DNA from: DATFQI01 sp963816955
GTDB lineage: Bacteria > Actinomycetota > Thermoleophilia > Solirubrobacterales > Solirubrobacteraceae
Assembly: GCA_963816955.1 (NCBI GenBank)
Contig: CAWFME010000010.1
Coordinates: forward strand, 117,638-181,637
Reading direction: 5' to 3'
DNA length: 64,000 nucleotides
Under the pieces are notes generated by a model. It did not search any database and was not told where the DNA came from. It was given only the letters and a program-made list of their open reading frames with translations. Positions 54,210-62,879 of this stretch are shown here, in pieces; the first letter of the stretch is position 1, and each line of letters starts with the position of its first letter. The position numbers and the translations under genes are program-made.

Positions 54210-54278
54210 TTCCGGTTCCCCGGTGAACCGGAAGCGGGTTCTTCCCCGCTAGATCAGCGGGTTGTGATCCGGCTGATC
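54210..54278 (-). terminator. Three tandem hairpins between sepF and the PKD gene
   Basis: Three hairpins stand in a row: ttccggttc/gaaccggaa (54210-54233, perfect, 6-base loop), agcggg/cccgct (54233-54250) and gatcagcgg/ccggctgatc (54252-54278, one bulge). They lie right after the sepF stop and probably end that transcript. The same 118-base gap must carry the PKD gene's promoter, which I could not see. Confidence 0.6.
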
Positions 54279-54292
54279 GGGCGGTTGACCCC

Positions 54293-54860
54293 CTAGGACT
54301 GGTTGAAGAAGCCCTTCTCGATCAGCCGCGCGCGCTCCTCGGCCGAGACCTCGACGTTGCGCGGCGTGAGCAGGAACACCTTGTCGGCGATCCGCTGCAT
54401 GCCGCCGTCGAGCGCGTAGGTCAGGCCCGAGGCGAAGTCGATCAGGCGCTTGGAGAGGTCGGTGTCGGAGCCCTGGAGGTTCAGGATCACGGGGATCGCG
54501 TCCTTGAACTTGTCCGCGACGTCCTGCGCGTCGTTGAACGACTTGGGGATCACGAGGTGCACGCGCACGTCGCGGCCGTTGGCCTGGCGCGGCGCGGTCG
54601 CGGTGCCGCCGCCGGAGCCGACCGAGCGCAGCACGCGACGTGCGCCGCTCCGACGGGGAGTCGTCGGCGAAGATGTCGTCGATCTCGTCGCGGCGCCGGC
54701 GCGACTGCAGCCGGCGGACGTTCGGCCGCTCGCGGTAGCGGCTCTCGAGCTCGGCCTCGGAGTCCCGGGGGTCGGGCTCCTCGTAGTCGTCGTAGGAGTC
54801 GTGGTCCTCGGCGAGGCCGAAGTAGACGAGCGTGCGGTGCCAGGTGTCGCTGAAGCCCAT
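54293..54860 (-). CDS. sepF: Cell division protein SepF (frameshifted)
   Basis: About 189 residues. N-terminus MGFSDTWHRTLVYFGLAED, an acidic/Tyr-rich and Arg-rich linker, then the SepF domain RVHLVIPKSFNDAQDVADKF, PVILNLQGSDTDLSKRLIDFASG and FLLTPRNVEVS. It anchors FtsZ to the membrane (the N-terminal helix) and lines up Z-ring filaments. The frame changes near 54640 by one extra base, in the linker. ATG 54860 fits the family. FtsZ is not in this window. Confidence 0.93.
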
Positions 54861-54909
54861 GTCGCGTGTGGGTTCGGGGTCAGCCCCGAGTTCCCTGCAA
54901 CGCCCCAGT

Positions 54910-55541
54910 CTAGGCGTACAGCGACGAGCCGACCCGGACGATCGTCGCGCCCTCCTCGCGCGGCGACCCGGTAGTCCTGCGAGGTGCCCATCGAGAGGTG
55001 ATGCAGGCCGTGCTCGCGCGCGAGCTCGCGCAGGGCGGCGAAGCACGGGCGGCTGGCCTCGGGATCCTCGGTGTAGGGCGGCATCGTCATCAGCCCCACG
55101 ACCTTCACGGGGCAGCGCTCGATGAAGGCGCCGAGCTCGGCCGGGGCGATGCCGGCCTTGCCCTCCTCCCCCGCCACGTCGACCTCGACGAGCACCTGCG
55201 TCTCAGGCGTGCCGTGCTGGTCGAGCCGGCGCAGCGCGGAGTCCGAGGCGACGGAGTGGATCAGCTCCACGTGCGGCAGCACGTCCTTGACCTTGCGGCT
55301 CTGGAGCTGGCCGATGAAGTGCCAGCGGAACGTGCCCGGGTGCGCCTCGGCCTTGGCGGCGAGATCCTGCGCGCGGTTCTCGCCGAGCAGCGTCACGCCC
55401 GGCCTCCGCGAGCACCTCGAGCTCCTCGAGCGCCACGTACTTGACGGCCGCCAGCAGTTCGGCGTCGCCGATCTCGGAGCGGATGCGCTCGGCGTTCTCG
55501 CGCACGCGGGCCGCGTCCAGGCCGCGGATCAGGCGCGCCAC
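54910..55541 (-). CDS. yggS: YggS-family pyridoxal phosphate enzyme (PLPBP, frameshifted)
   Basis: About 210 residues. The PLP lysine is in LLAAVKYV. GENRAQDLAAKAEAHPG and WHFIGQLQSRKVKDVLP follow. HSVASDSALRRLDQ and VDVAGEEGKAGIAP are family segments. The end is RVAAREEGATIVRVGSSLYA, recovered in the other frame. Frame changes lie near 55402 and 54958. This protein keeps free PLP safe and stable; here pdxST, which make PLP, lie 6 kb away. GTG 55541 overlaps the pgeF stop by 13 bases. Confidence 0.9.
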
Positions 55542-56286
55542 ACGACCCCCGCCTGGCGGCCCGTCACGCCGCCGTCGGCGCGGTGGGAGAAGAACAGGTC
55601 GGTGCGGCACATCGTGCACAGGCCCGACGTCGTGGACCTCGGCGACGCCGGCCTCGCGCCAGGCGCGGCCGCGGCCACGGCCGGCAGGTCGAGGTTGCGC
55701 TCGCCGACGCGGGCCGCCGGGACGTCCGCGAAGTGCTCGAGGACCTCCTCGCCGACCTCGTAGCAGCAGCCGCGGGCGCCGGCGCCGATGACCGCGCTGA
55801 CCGGGCCCTCGGCGCCCAGCTCGCGCAGCGCGCGCACGCCCTCGGCGACGATCCCGCCGGCCAGCGCCGCGCCAGCCGCAGTGCAGCGCCGCGACGGCGC
55901 CGCCCGCGGCGAGCAGCACCGGCAGGCAGTCGGCGACGAACACGAGCGCGGCGGCGTCGCGCAGCGCGGTCGCCTGGCCGTCCTCGTCGGCCGCGGGGCG
56001 CTCGGGGCCGGGCGGCTCGGTCGCGCGCCGCACGCGGGTGCCGTGGACCTGGCGGCCGTACAGGAAGCGCTCGCGCGGCAGCCCGACCGCTGCGGCGAGC
56101 CGCTCGCGGTTGGCGTCCACGTTGGCGCCGTCGTCGTCGGTCAGGCGGCCGAGGTTGAGCGAGTCGAACGGCGCGGGCGAGACGCCGCCGTGGCGCGTGG
56201 AGAGCAGCACCCGCGCGCCGGGCAGCTCGGCGGCGACGTGCTCGCCCTCCCAGCGGAACGGCGGCGGCAGGCGGCGGGCGGTCCAT
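55529..56286 (-). CDS. pgeF: Laccase-domain (PgeF/YlmD) purine nucleoside phosphorylase-like protein (frameshifted)
   Basis: About 250 residues. VLLSTRHGGVSPAPFDSLNLG, RQVHGTRV (zinc His), VALHCGWRGAG (zinc Cys/His) and GLCTMCRTDLFFSHRADGGVTGRQ. These belong to the Laccase/PgeF family, which edits peptidoglycan precursors and can act on purine nucleosides; in actinobacteria it follows ftsZ. Frame changes lie near 55880, 55665 and 55625, and perhaps one in the first ten codons (a one-base insertion in the CCGCC repeat would give MDRPRLPPPFRW). The start ATG 56286 depends on that. Confidence 0.85.
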
Positions 56287-56296
56287 GCGTCCGATC

Positions 56297-57530
56297 CTAC
56301 GAGGGCCGCACCGCGGCCAGCCCGGCGGCGAGCTGCTCCTCCGCGCCCGGGGCCTCGCCCGCCAGCGCGGCGAGCTGTGCGGCCTCGAGCGCGTCGCCGA
56401 CCGCCGGGCCCGAGAGCCCGGCCGCGACGAAGTCGTCGCCCGTGATCGCCAGCCGCCGGTGGCGCACGTCGCTCGAGCCAGCGGCGCGCGCCGCCTCCGC
56501 CGCGTCCCGCGGCACAGCGCGCCCGCGAGCGCGACGGCCTCCGGGCGTCGTGCGCGTGCAGCGTCGCGCCAGAGCTCCGCGTCCGTCGGCGGCGCCGTCC
56601 GGGTCGGCCTCCAGCGCGTCGCAGAGGCGCGCCGCGCCATCGGCGGCCTTGGCGACGATGCCCCGCGAGCGCGGCGTCGAACTCGAGCCGGTCGAGCGCG
56701 GCGCTCAGCCGTCCGCGACGTCGCCGTGGTGACGGCGAGCGTCGAGGCCAGCGCGGCGAGGTCGCCGCGCGTCGTCGGGCGGGCAGAGCGCCAGCGCGCG
56801 CTCGATCAGCGCGCGCGTCGGCGCGGAAGCCCGGGTGGATCACCGCGCGCCCGAGCCCGTGGCGCTCGAGCGCGAGCAGCGCCGCGGGCTGCGGCTCGCG
56901 CAGCAGCAGCCGCAGCTCGGAGCCCAGCCGGCCGCCCGAGACGGTGTCGGCACGGCGGCGGCCGCGGCGAGCGCGTCCGTCTCGGGATCGGGCTCGAACC
57001 CGAGCCGCGCCGCGTAGCGGGCCATGCGCAGCAGCCGCGTCGGGTCGTCCTCGAAGGAGCGCGCGTGCAGCACGCGCAGCACGCCCGGCGGCGAGGTCGT
57101 CGCGGGCGCCCGGGCCACTCGGCGAGCGCGCCGTCGGCGAGCCGCAGCGCGATCGCGTTGACCGTGAAGTCGCGCCGCGCGAGGTCCTCCTCGATGCTCG
57201 CGCCCGGCCGCACGTCGGGCAGCGCCCCGGGCCGCTCGTAGGTCTCCGTGCGCGCGGACACGACGTCGAAGGTGGCGTCCGGCGGCGCGCACGGTGGCGG
57301 TCCCGAAGCGGTCGTGGACCACGACGTCGCCGCCGAGCCGCTCCGCCGCCCGCCGCGCCACCGCCGCCGCGTCGCCCTCCACGACGAGGTCGAGCTCGCG
57401 CGGGGCGCGGCTCGAGCAGCGCGTCGCGCACGGCGCCGCCGACGACGTGCACCGCGGCCTCGCCCGCCAGCGCGGCGAGCACCGGCTCGGCGCCGGGCGC
57501 GCGCCGCATCTGCTCCAACAGGTGGTCCAC
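56297..57530 (-). CDS. cca: tRNA nucleotidyltransferase/poly(A) polymerase family (multiply frameshifted)
   Basis: Class II nucleotidyltransferase of about 410 residues scattered over frames. VHVVGGAVRDALLEP (GG motif), RELDLVVEGDAAAVARR (acidic DLD-like pair as DLVVEGDA), VHDRFGTATV, RRDFTVNAIALRL (RDFTxNA motif), RSFEDDPTRLLRMARYAARLGFEPDPE and a C-terminal ITGDDFVAAGLSGPAVGDAL region. At least six frame changes (about 57415, 57290, 57105, 56950, 56820, 56540). The C-terminal ITGDD pattern suits CCA-adding or poly(A)-polymerase-like enzymes; which one is unclear. GTG 57530 faces the MalT-like gene. Confidence 0.8.
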
Positions 57531-57563
57531 AGCGCGCCCATCTTCGCGGGTTAGGGTTGTGCC

Positions 57564-59330
57564 GTGCCGACCGAGCGCCACGGGTCGCGACTGGACCGGC
57601 CCGCCCTCGCCCAGCGTCTTGCCGATGCGCTCGACCGCGGCGCCGTGCTGCTGGAGGCGCCCGCCGGAGCGGGCAAGACGATAGCGCTGGAGGCCGCCGT
57701 CGAGCGCCGCGGCGGCGCCGAGGCGTGGGTGCGCTGCAGCACGGCGGACGCCGACCCGGGCCGGCTGGTGGCACGGACCGTGAACGGGGTCCGCGCCGCG
57801 GTGCCCGGCGTCGCCGACGCGCTGGCGGAGACGCTGGCGGCGGCCACGGAGCCCGTCGGCGCCGAGGAGGCGGCACGCGAGCTGGCGGCCGAGTGCGACC
57901 GCCTCCTGCTCGAGCCGCTGACCATCGTCTTCGACGACGCCGAGCACCTCGCCGGGACGCCGGCGACCGCCGTCGTGCGGGAGCTCGTCGCGGCCGGCGC
58001 GCCGCACCTGCGCATCGCGGTCGCCTCACGCGGTCCGCTCGAGCTGGGCTCCGCGCGGCTCGAGCGCTATCGAGACCGCCGACCTCGCGTTCAGCCTCGA
58101 GGAGACCGCCGCCGTGCTCGGCCCCCGGGCGCCGGACGCCGAGGCGGTGCGAGGCCGACCGAGGGGTGGCCGCTGGGCGTGGCGCTCGCCTCCCGCTCCG
58201 ATCGCGCGCCGGACGACATCGAGGCGCTGGACGCCTACCTCGCGGAGGAGCTCCTGGACCCGCTGGCGGCCGAGGAGCGCGCCGCGCTGATCGACTCGGC
58301 GGCGGCGCCCGGAGCTGGACGCGACCGTCGCGCGCGCGCTGGAGCTGCCGGCCGGGTTCGCCGCCACCCTGCGCAACAGCGGCATTCCGCTGCGCGCCTA
58401 CGGCGGCGCGCTCGTCTATCACCCGCTCGTGCGCGACCTGCTGCTGCGGCTGCTCGAGGAAGAGCGCCCGAGCGAGTACCGCGAGCTGCTGCACGCCCGC
58501 ATCGCCGAGTGCCTCGACGCCGCCGGGCGCGGAGCCGAGGCTGTCGAGCACTGGCTGGAGGTCCCCGACGACGCGGCGGCCGCCGTCGCCCACAACGGCG
58601 ACGCGCTGCTCAACACGGCACCGGCGACGGCCGCCCGCTGGCTCGCGCGGATCGGCGGTCCCGAGCGGCTCGCGCCGGAGCTGCGGCTGCTCGAAGGCCG
58701 GCTCGCGATCGGCACGGGCCGGCTGCTCGACGCCGAGGCACCGCTGCGGGACGCCATGCTCGGGTTCGAGGCGCGAGGCGACGAGTCACAGGCGTGGAGC
58801 GCGCGGCTCTCGCTCGCCGACGCCCTAACGATCCAGGAGCGCTTCGAAACCGCGATCCCGCTCGCCGCCGGCTTCGAGCGGTCCTGGGCGCCCGCCGCCC
58901 CGATGGTGGCCGTCACCGTCGCGGCCGCGCTGGCCGGCGTCTGCGAGTTCGACGCGGCCGTCGAGCTCTTCGAGCGGGCGGTCGCGGACGAGCGCGGCGC
59001 GCCGTTCTTTCCATTTGCGCAAGGGTTCCGCGGCTTCTGGGTGGACCTCCAGTGCGGGGAGCTCGACGCTGCACTGCGCCGCGTGCGCGCCGCCGTCGCC
59101 GAGCTCGAGCGCCACGATCCGTTCAGCCGGCTCGCCTACCTGCTCGGCATGGAGGCGGTCATCCTCGAGGAGCGCGGCGAGGACGCCGCGGCGCTGGAGA
59201 CGTTCGCGCGCGCCCGCCGGCTCGCGCACCGCACGGTCCTCGGCGGCTACATCGAAGACATCGGCGTCGCTTCGCCGCGGCGTGCACGCCCGGGCGGGCC
59301 GGATCGCCGAGGCCGAACTCGCCGGGCACC
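57564..59330 (+). pseudogene. MalT-like STAND ATPase regulator, 3'-truncated (frameshifted)
   Basis: A P-loop ATPase with EAPAGAGKTIAL (Walker A), LTIVFDDAEHLAG (Walker B-like) and winged/TPR segments (AATLRNSGIPLRAYGG, LIYHPLVRDLLLRLLEEE), then TPR-like helices to about 59330 (AWSARLSLADAL..., GYIEDIGVA, ARAGRIAEAELAG). It resembles the LuxR-type MalT family, but the C-terminal LuxR HTH is missing. The coding sequence stops at a junction with antisense gyrB sequence. Frame changes lie near 58068, 58150, 58312 and 59275. GTG start, divergent from cca (33 bases). It is either cut by a rearrangement or by misassembly. Confidence 0.65.
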
Positions 59331-59795
59331 CCGCGCTGGAAGGACATCCCCTGCTGGGACGGCGAGCGGTCGACGTCGACGTCGAGCCGCGACGACAGCG
59401 CGTTCACGACCGAGGCGCCGACGCCGTGCAGGCCCCCGGTGGCGACGTAGGAGCCGCCAGCCGAACTTCCCGCCGGCGTGCAGCTTGGTGAAGATCACCT
59501 CCACGCCCGGGAGCCCCGTGCGGGGCTCCTTGTCGACCGGGATGCCGCGCCCGTCGTCGTACACCTCAGCGGAGTCGTCGGGATGAAGGGTGACCTCGAT
59601 CCGGGTCGCCGCCGCCGCGAGCGCCTCGTCCACACCGTTGTCGATGATCTCCCAGAGGCAGTGCATGAGGCCCCTGGTGTCGGTCGAGCCGATGTACATG
59701 CCAGGGCGCTTGCGCACCGCCTCGAGGCCCTCGAGGACCAGCAGATGGGCGGCGTTGTACGTGTTGTCGATCGTCGGCCTCCGTCGGGAATGTCT
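59318..59795 (-). pseudogene. DNA gyrase/topoisomerase IV subunit B, N-terminal fragment
   Basis: Only the first 170 or so residues of a GyrB/ParE ATPase: HLLVLEGLEAVRKRPGMYIGS, LMHCLWEIIDNGVDEALA (ATP-binding Asn), VYDDGRGIPVDKE (G1 box) and VEVIFTKLHAGGKFG, then, in another frame, VNALSSRLDVDVDR, a segment SQQGMSFQRGVPGEF. A full protein has about 640 residues or more. No ATG/GTG is in frame before the first motif; GGGAGG at 59799-59804 looks like its RBS. The rest of the gene is absent; coding stops where the MalT-like gene meets it tail to tail. Confidence 0.8.
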
Positions 59796-59967
59796 GGACC
59801 TCCCAATCTAGTCGGCGACACGCCGACACCTGTTGCAGGCTCGCGCGTTGTTGCGGAGTAACGGTGCGGAAAACGACCGCGTCAGAGTCAGGACCCCCGA
59901 ACGTCTCATCGACGCGGCACAAGTGAACAAGGGACCGGACAGCACGATAGGTTCGCGCGCTGGTCAT

Positions 59968-60558
59968 ACGGGTCGACCTCGAAGACGTAGCCGTGGCGCC
60001 TGCCGAGGATCGCCTCGGTCTCCTCGCACGTCAGCCACGTCTCCCACGGCGTGCGCCCGCCGGCGCAGTTGTTGTGCGTGCCCGCGAGCGAGACGCGCTG
60101 GCGCACGAGCCGGCCGTGGCCGTCGACCTCGATCGTCGTCGTGCCGCCGCCGGCGGACTCGTCGTAGACCAGGCGCGGCAGGTGCGGCACCTCGAACGGC
60201 TCGCTGCCGCTGATCTCGTGGTTGTTGACGAGCACGCTGCCGGACCCGCCGCGGCGCACGAAGCTCGCCATCCCGTCGTTGTCGGAAGGCGACGGCTGGC
60301 CGCTGTCGAGCAGCGTCACGCCCGCCTGGGCGACGATCGTGTACTCGAAGCCCTCCGGCAGCGCCAGCACGCCCGCCGGGTCGGAGACGAGCGGGCCGTA
60401 GCCGGCGCCGCGCCCGCCGCCGTGCGCTCGCGCGGTGCCGAACACGCCCGGGACGGCGCCACTGAGCGCGAGCCCCAGGCCGGCGGCCGAGCGAGTCAGC
60501 AGCGCGCGCCGCGAGACGCCCTCCGTCAGCTGGCCGGCGGGCAGGTGGATGTCGTCAT
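59968..60558 (-). pseudogene. PhoX-family phosphatase (DUF839), 3'-truncated
   Basis: N-terminal about 195 residues of a Tat-exported PhoX-type phosphatase: Tat motif SRRALLTRSAAGLGLAL, GPLVSDPAGVLALPEGFEYT, DGMASFVRRGGSG, LVNNHEISG, LVYDESAGGGTTTIEVD and NCAGGRTPWETWLTCEETE. The frame ends in VFEVDPYDQR and then sequence unrelated to the family. Normal PhoX has over 500 residues, so only the front is present. ATG 60558 has a GGAG but is one frame off; one indel before GVSRRALL is needed. It adjoins the gyrB fragment's upstream sequence (59796-59967), which codes for nothing I can recognise. Confidence 0.7.
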
Positions 60559-60707
60559 GCGAGCTCCAGGTTTCGGGTATCCGGGTTCGCGTGGAGGGTT
60601 GCGACTGCTCGCCGGGACGGTGTGACCACGGCGTGAAGCGGCGCGCTACGAGCTCGCTCCACAAGAGTGCGCGCGCCGCCGCCGGACGTGCGAAGGTGCA
60701 GGGCGGC

Positions 60708-61364
60708 ATGAAGCTGGTGACGACCGTCACGGTCTTGCTGCTCCACGGTGGGGGCTTCAACGGAGGCGACCCCGCGACCGTCGAGCCGATCGCGCACGAC
60801 CTGCGGGCGATCGGCTACAAGGTCGTCGTCGTGCGCTACCGCGAGGCGAACCCGCGCGGCAACGTGCTCGACCAGATCGCGACGGTCCGCCGCAGCGCCG
60901 TCGCCGCCCGCAAGCGCGGCCGCGTGATCGCCTACGGCGTGTCGGCCGGCGGCACGCTCGCCGCGGCGCTCGCCGCGCGCGGCGAGGTCGCCGGCGCCGT
61001 CGTCGCGGGCGCGCCGACGAACCTGCTGAGCTGGATCTGCGTGTCGCCGAACATCGGGACGGCGAAGTACTGGCACGACCTCGGCATGGACCGCGCGGCG
61101 CGGCGCGAGGCGTCCCCGTACTACCGCCTCGACGGCAACCAGAGCCCGCAGCTGCTGCAGTACGGCGACATCGACCTGCTCGTGCCGATCGATCAGGGGC
61201 TGACCTACTACCGCGCCGCGCGCAAGGCGCAGCCCGACACGAAGCTGACGATCATGGGCCTGTCACCGCACGGCTATCCGCACCCCTACCGGCAGCAGGC
61301 GCGCCAGTGGATCCAGGCGCGCTGGCCGATCCGCCGGCCGATGACGATCCGCCTCAGGCCCTGA
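60708..61364 (+). CDS. Alpha/beta hydrolase, esterase/lipase-like
   Basis: 218 residues. Oxyanion motif LLLHGGGFNGG, nucleophile Ser in AYGVSAGGTLA (GXSXG), acid Asp in QYGDIDLLVP and His in LSPHGYPHP. This order is that of the BD-FAE/esterase group that hydrolyses acyl or carbamate esters. A basic N-terminal extension in the frame is opposite to PhoX and not coding. ATG 60708 is used. It overlaps pdxT's 3' end by 11 bases, convergently. Confidence 0.8.
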   Translation: MKLVTTVTVLLLHGGGFNGGDPATVEPIAHDLRAIGYKVVVVRYREANPRGNVLDQIATVRRSAVAARKRGRVIAYGVSAGGTLAAALAARGEVAGAVVAGAPTNLLSWICVSPNIGTAKYWHDLGMDRAARREASPYYRLDGNQSPQLLQYGDIDLLVPIDQGLTYYRAARKAQPDTKLTIMGLSPHGYPHPYRQQARQWIQARWPIRRPMTIRLRP

Positions 61365-61903
61365 CGCCGCACAGCGCGAGGAAGCGCTCGTGCACGCGCG
61401 TGTCGCGGGCGAGCTCGGGATGGAAGGCGACGACGAGCAGGTTGTCCTGACGGGCGGCGATCGCGTGCCCGTCGACCGACGCGAGGATCTCGACGCCGCG
61501 CCGTGCTCGGCGATCTGCGGGGCGCGGATGAAGACCGCGCGCAGCGGCGGCCCGTCGATGCCGTCGATCTCGAGGTCGGCCTCGAACGAGCGACCTGGCG
61601 GCCGAACGCGTTGCGCAGCGCCACGATGTCCATGACGCAGGTGCGCGCGGTCGAGCACGATCAGGCCCGCGCACGTGCCGAGCATCGGCGTGCCGGCGGC
61701 GGCAAGCGCGCGCAGCGGCTCGGCCATGCCCTCGCGCTCGATGCCGAGCGTCATCGTCGTCGACTCGCCGCCGGGGATCACGAGGCCGTCGAGGCCGAGG
61801 AGATCCTCCGGTACGCGAACCTCGCGCACGCCGCGCCGAGCGCTCGCAGCATCCGGCCGTGGGCCGCGAAGCCGCCCTGGAGCGCGAGCACGCCGATCAG
61901 CAC
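61354..61903 (-). CDS. pdxT: Pyridoxal 5'-phosphate synthase glutaminase subunit (frameshifted)
   Basis: About 183 residues: IGVLALQGGFAAHGRML, LDGLVIPGGESTTMTLG, GTPMLGTCAGLIVL (catalytic Cys), DIVALRNAFGRQ, FEADLEIDG and LLVVAFHPELARDTRVHE (His-x-Glu). It releases ammonia from glutamine and passes it to PdxS. Frame changes occur near 61840, 61640, 61590 and 61500. GTG 61903 follows the pdxS stop by 5 bases on the minus strand, so they are one operon. Confidence 0.9.
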
Positions 61904-61908
61904 GGGGC

Positions 61909-62791
61909 CTACCAGCCGCGCTGGGCCAGCAGCTGCTCGTCGGCGAGCGAGCGCGTCTCGAGCGACGTCATCGCCTCGCCGAGGCCTCCGAGGCGCGCGC
62001 GACGCGTCGGGGTCGGCGAAGTGCGTCGTCGCCTCGACGATCGCCCGCGCCCGGCGCTCGGGATCGTCGGACTTGAAGATCCCCGAGCCGACGAACAGGC
62101 CCTCGGCGCCGAGCTGCATCATCAGCGACGCGTCGGCGGGCGTCGCGATGCCGCCGGCGCAGAACAGCACGACCGGCAGCGCCGCCCTCGTGGGCGACGC
62201 CGCGGACGAGGTCAGCGGCGCGCCGAGCTCCTTGGCGGCGGTCGCGATCTCGCTCTCGTCGAGCGTGCCGAGGCGGCGGATCTCGGCGCGGATCGCGCGC
62301 ATGTGGCGCACGGCCTCGACGATGTCGCCGGTGCCGGCCTCGCCCTTGGAGCGGATCATCGCGGCGCCCTCGCCGATGCGCCGCAGCGCCTCGCCGAGGT
62401 TCGTCGCGCCGCACACGAACGGGACGGCGAACGGCCACTTGTCGATGTGGTTGGCCTCGTCGGCGGGCGTCAGCACCTCCGACTCGTCGATGTAGTCGAC
62501 CTCCAGCGCCTCGAGCACCTGCGCCTCGGCGATGTGGCCGATGCGCGCCTTCGCCATCACCGGGATCGATACGGCCTGCTGGATCGACTTGATCATCGCC
62601 GGGTCGGACATCCGCGCGACGCCGCCGTCGCGGCGGATGTCGGCCGGCACGCGCTCGAGCGCCATGACGGCGCACGCGCCCGCGCTCTCGGCGATGCGCG
62701 CCTGGTCGGCGTCGACGACGTCCATGATGACGCCGCCCTTGAGCATCTCGGCAAGGCCGGCCTTGACGCGGAAGGTGGCTTCGTCTCTCAC
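61909..62791 (-). CDS. pdxS: Pyridoxal 5'-phosphate synthase lyase subunit (frameshifted)
   Basis: About 294 residues. Starts RDEATFRVKAGLAEMLKGGV; Lys in MAKARIGHIAEAQVLEA is the Schiff-base lysine; IRSKGEAGTGDIVEAVRHM carries the second reactive Lys. It joins ribose 5-phosphate, glyceraldehyde 3-phosphate and ammonia into PLP. Two compensating indels distort residues around 62185 (GAPLTSSAASPTRAAL should read like GAPLDLVRGVAHEGAL), and one more near 61990 shifts the C-terminus to ARASEGLGEAMTSL. GTG 62791. The divergent gene is a beta-propeller protein. Confidence 0.93.
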
Positions 62792-62879
62792 TCCGGCGAT
62801 TCTACCGGGGGTCTGAGCGCGGCCGGGCGGCGCGGCGATGGCCCACGCCGCAGAGATCGCGATCGGATACGGTCGCGGC

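Noticed and set aside
59300..59970. Insertion sequence or integrated element around the gyrB fragment
   Set aside because: No transposase, terminal inverted repeats or target-site duplication can be seen at either joint.
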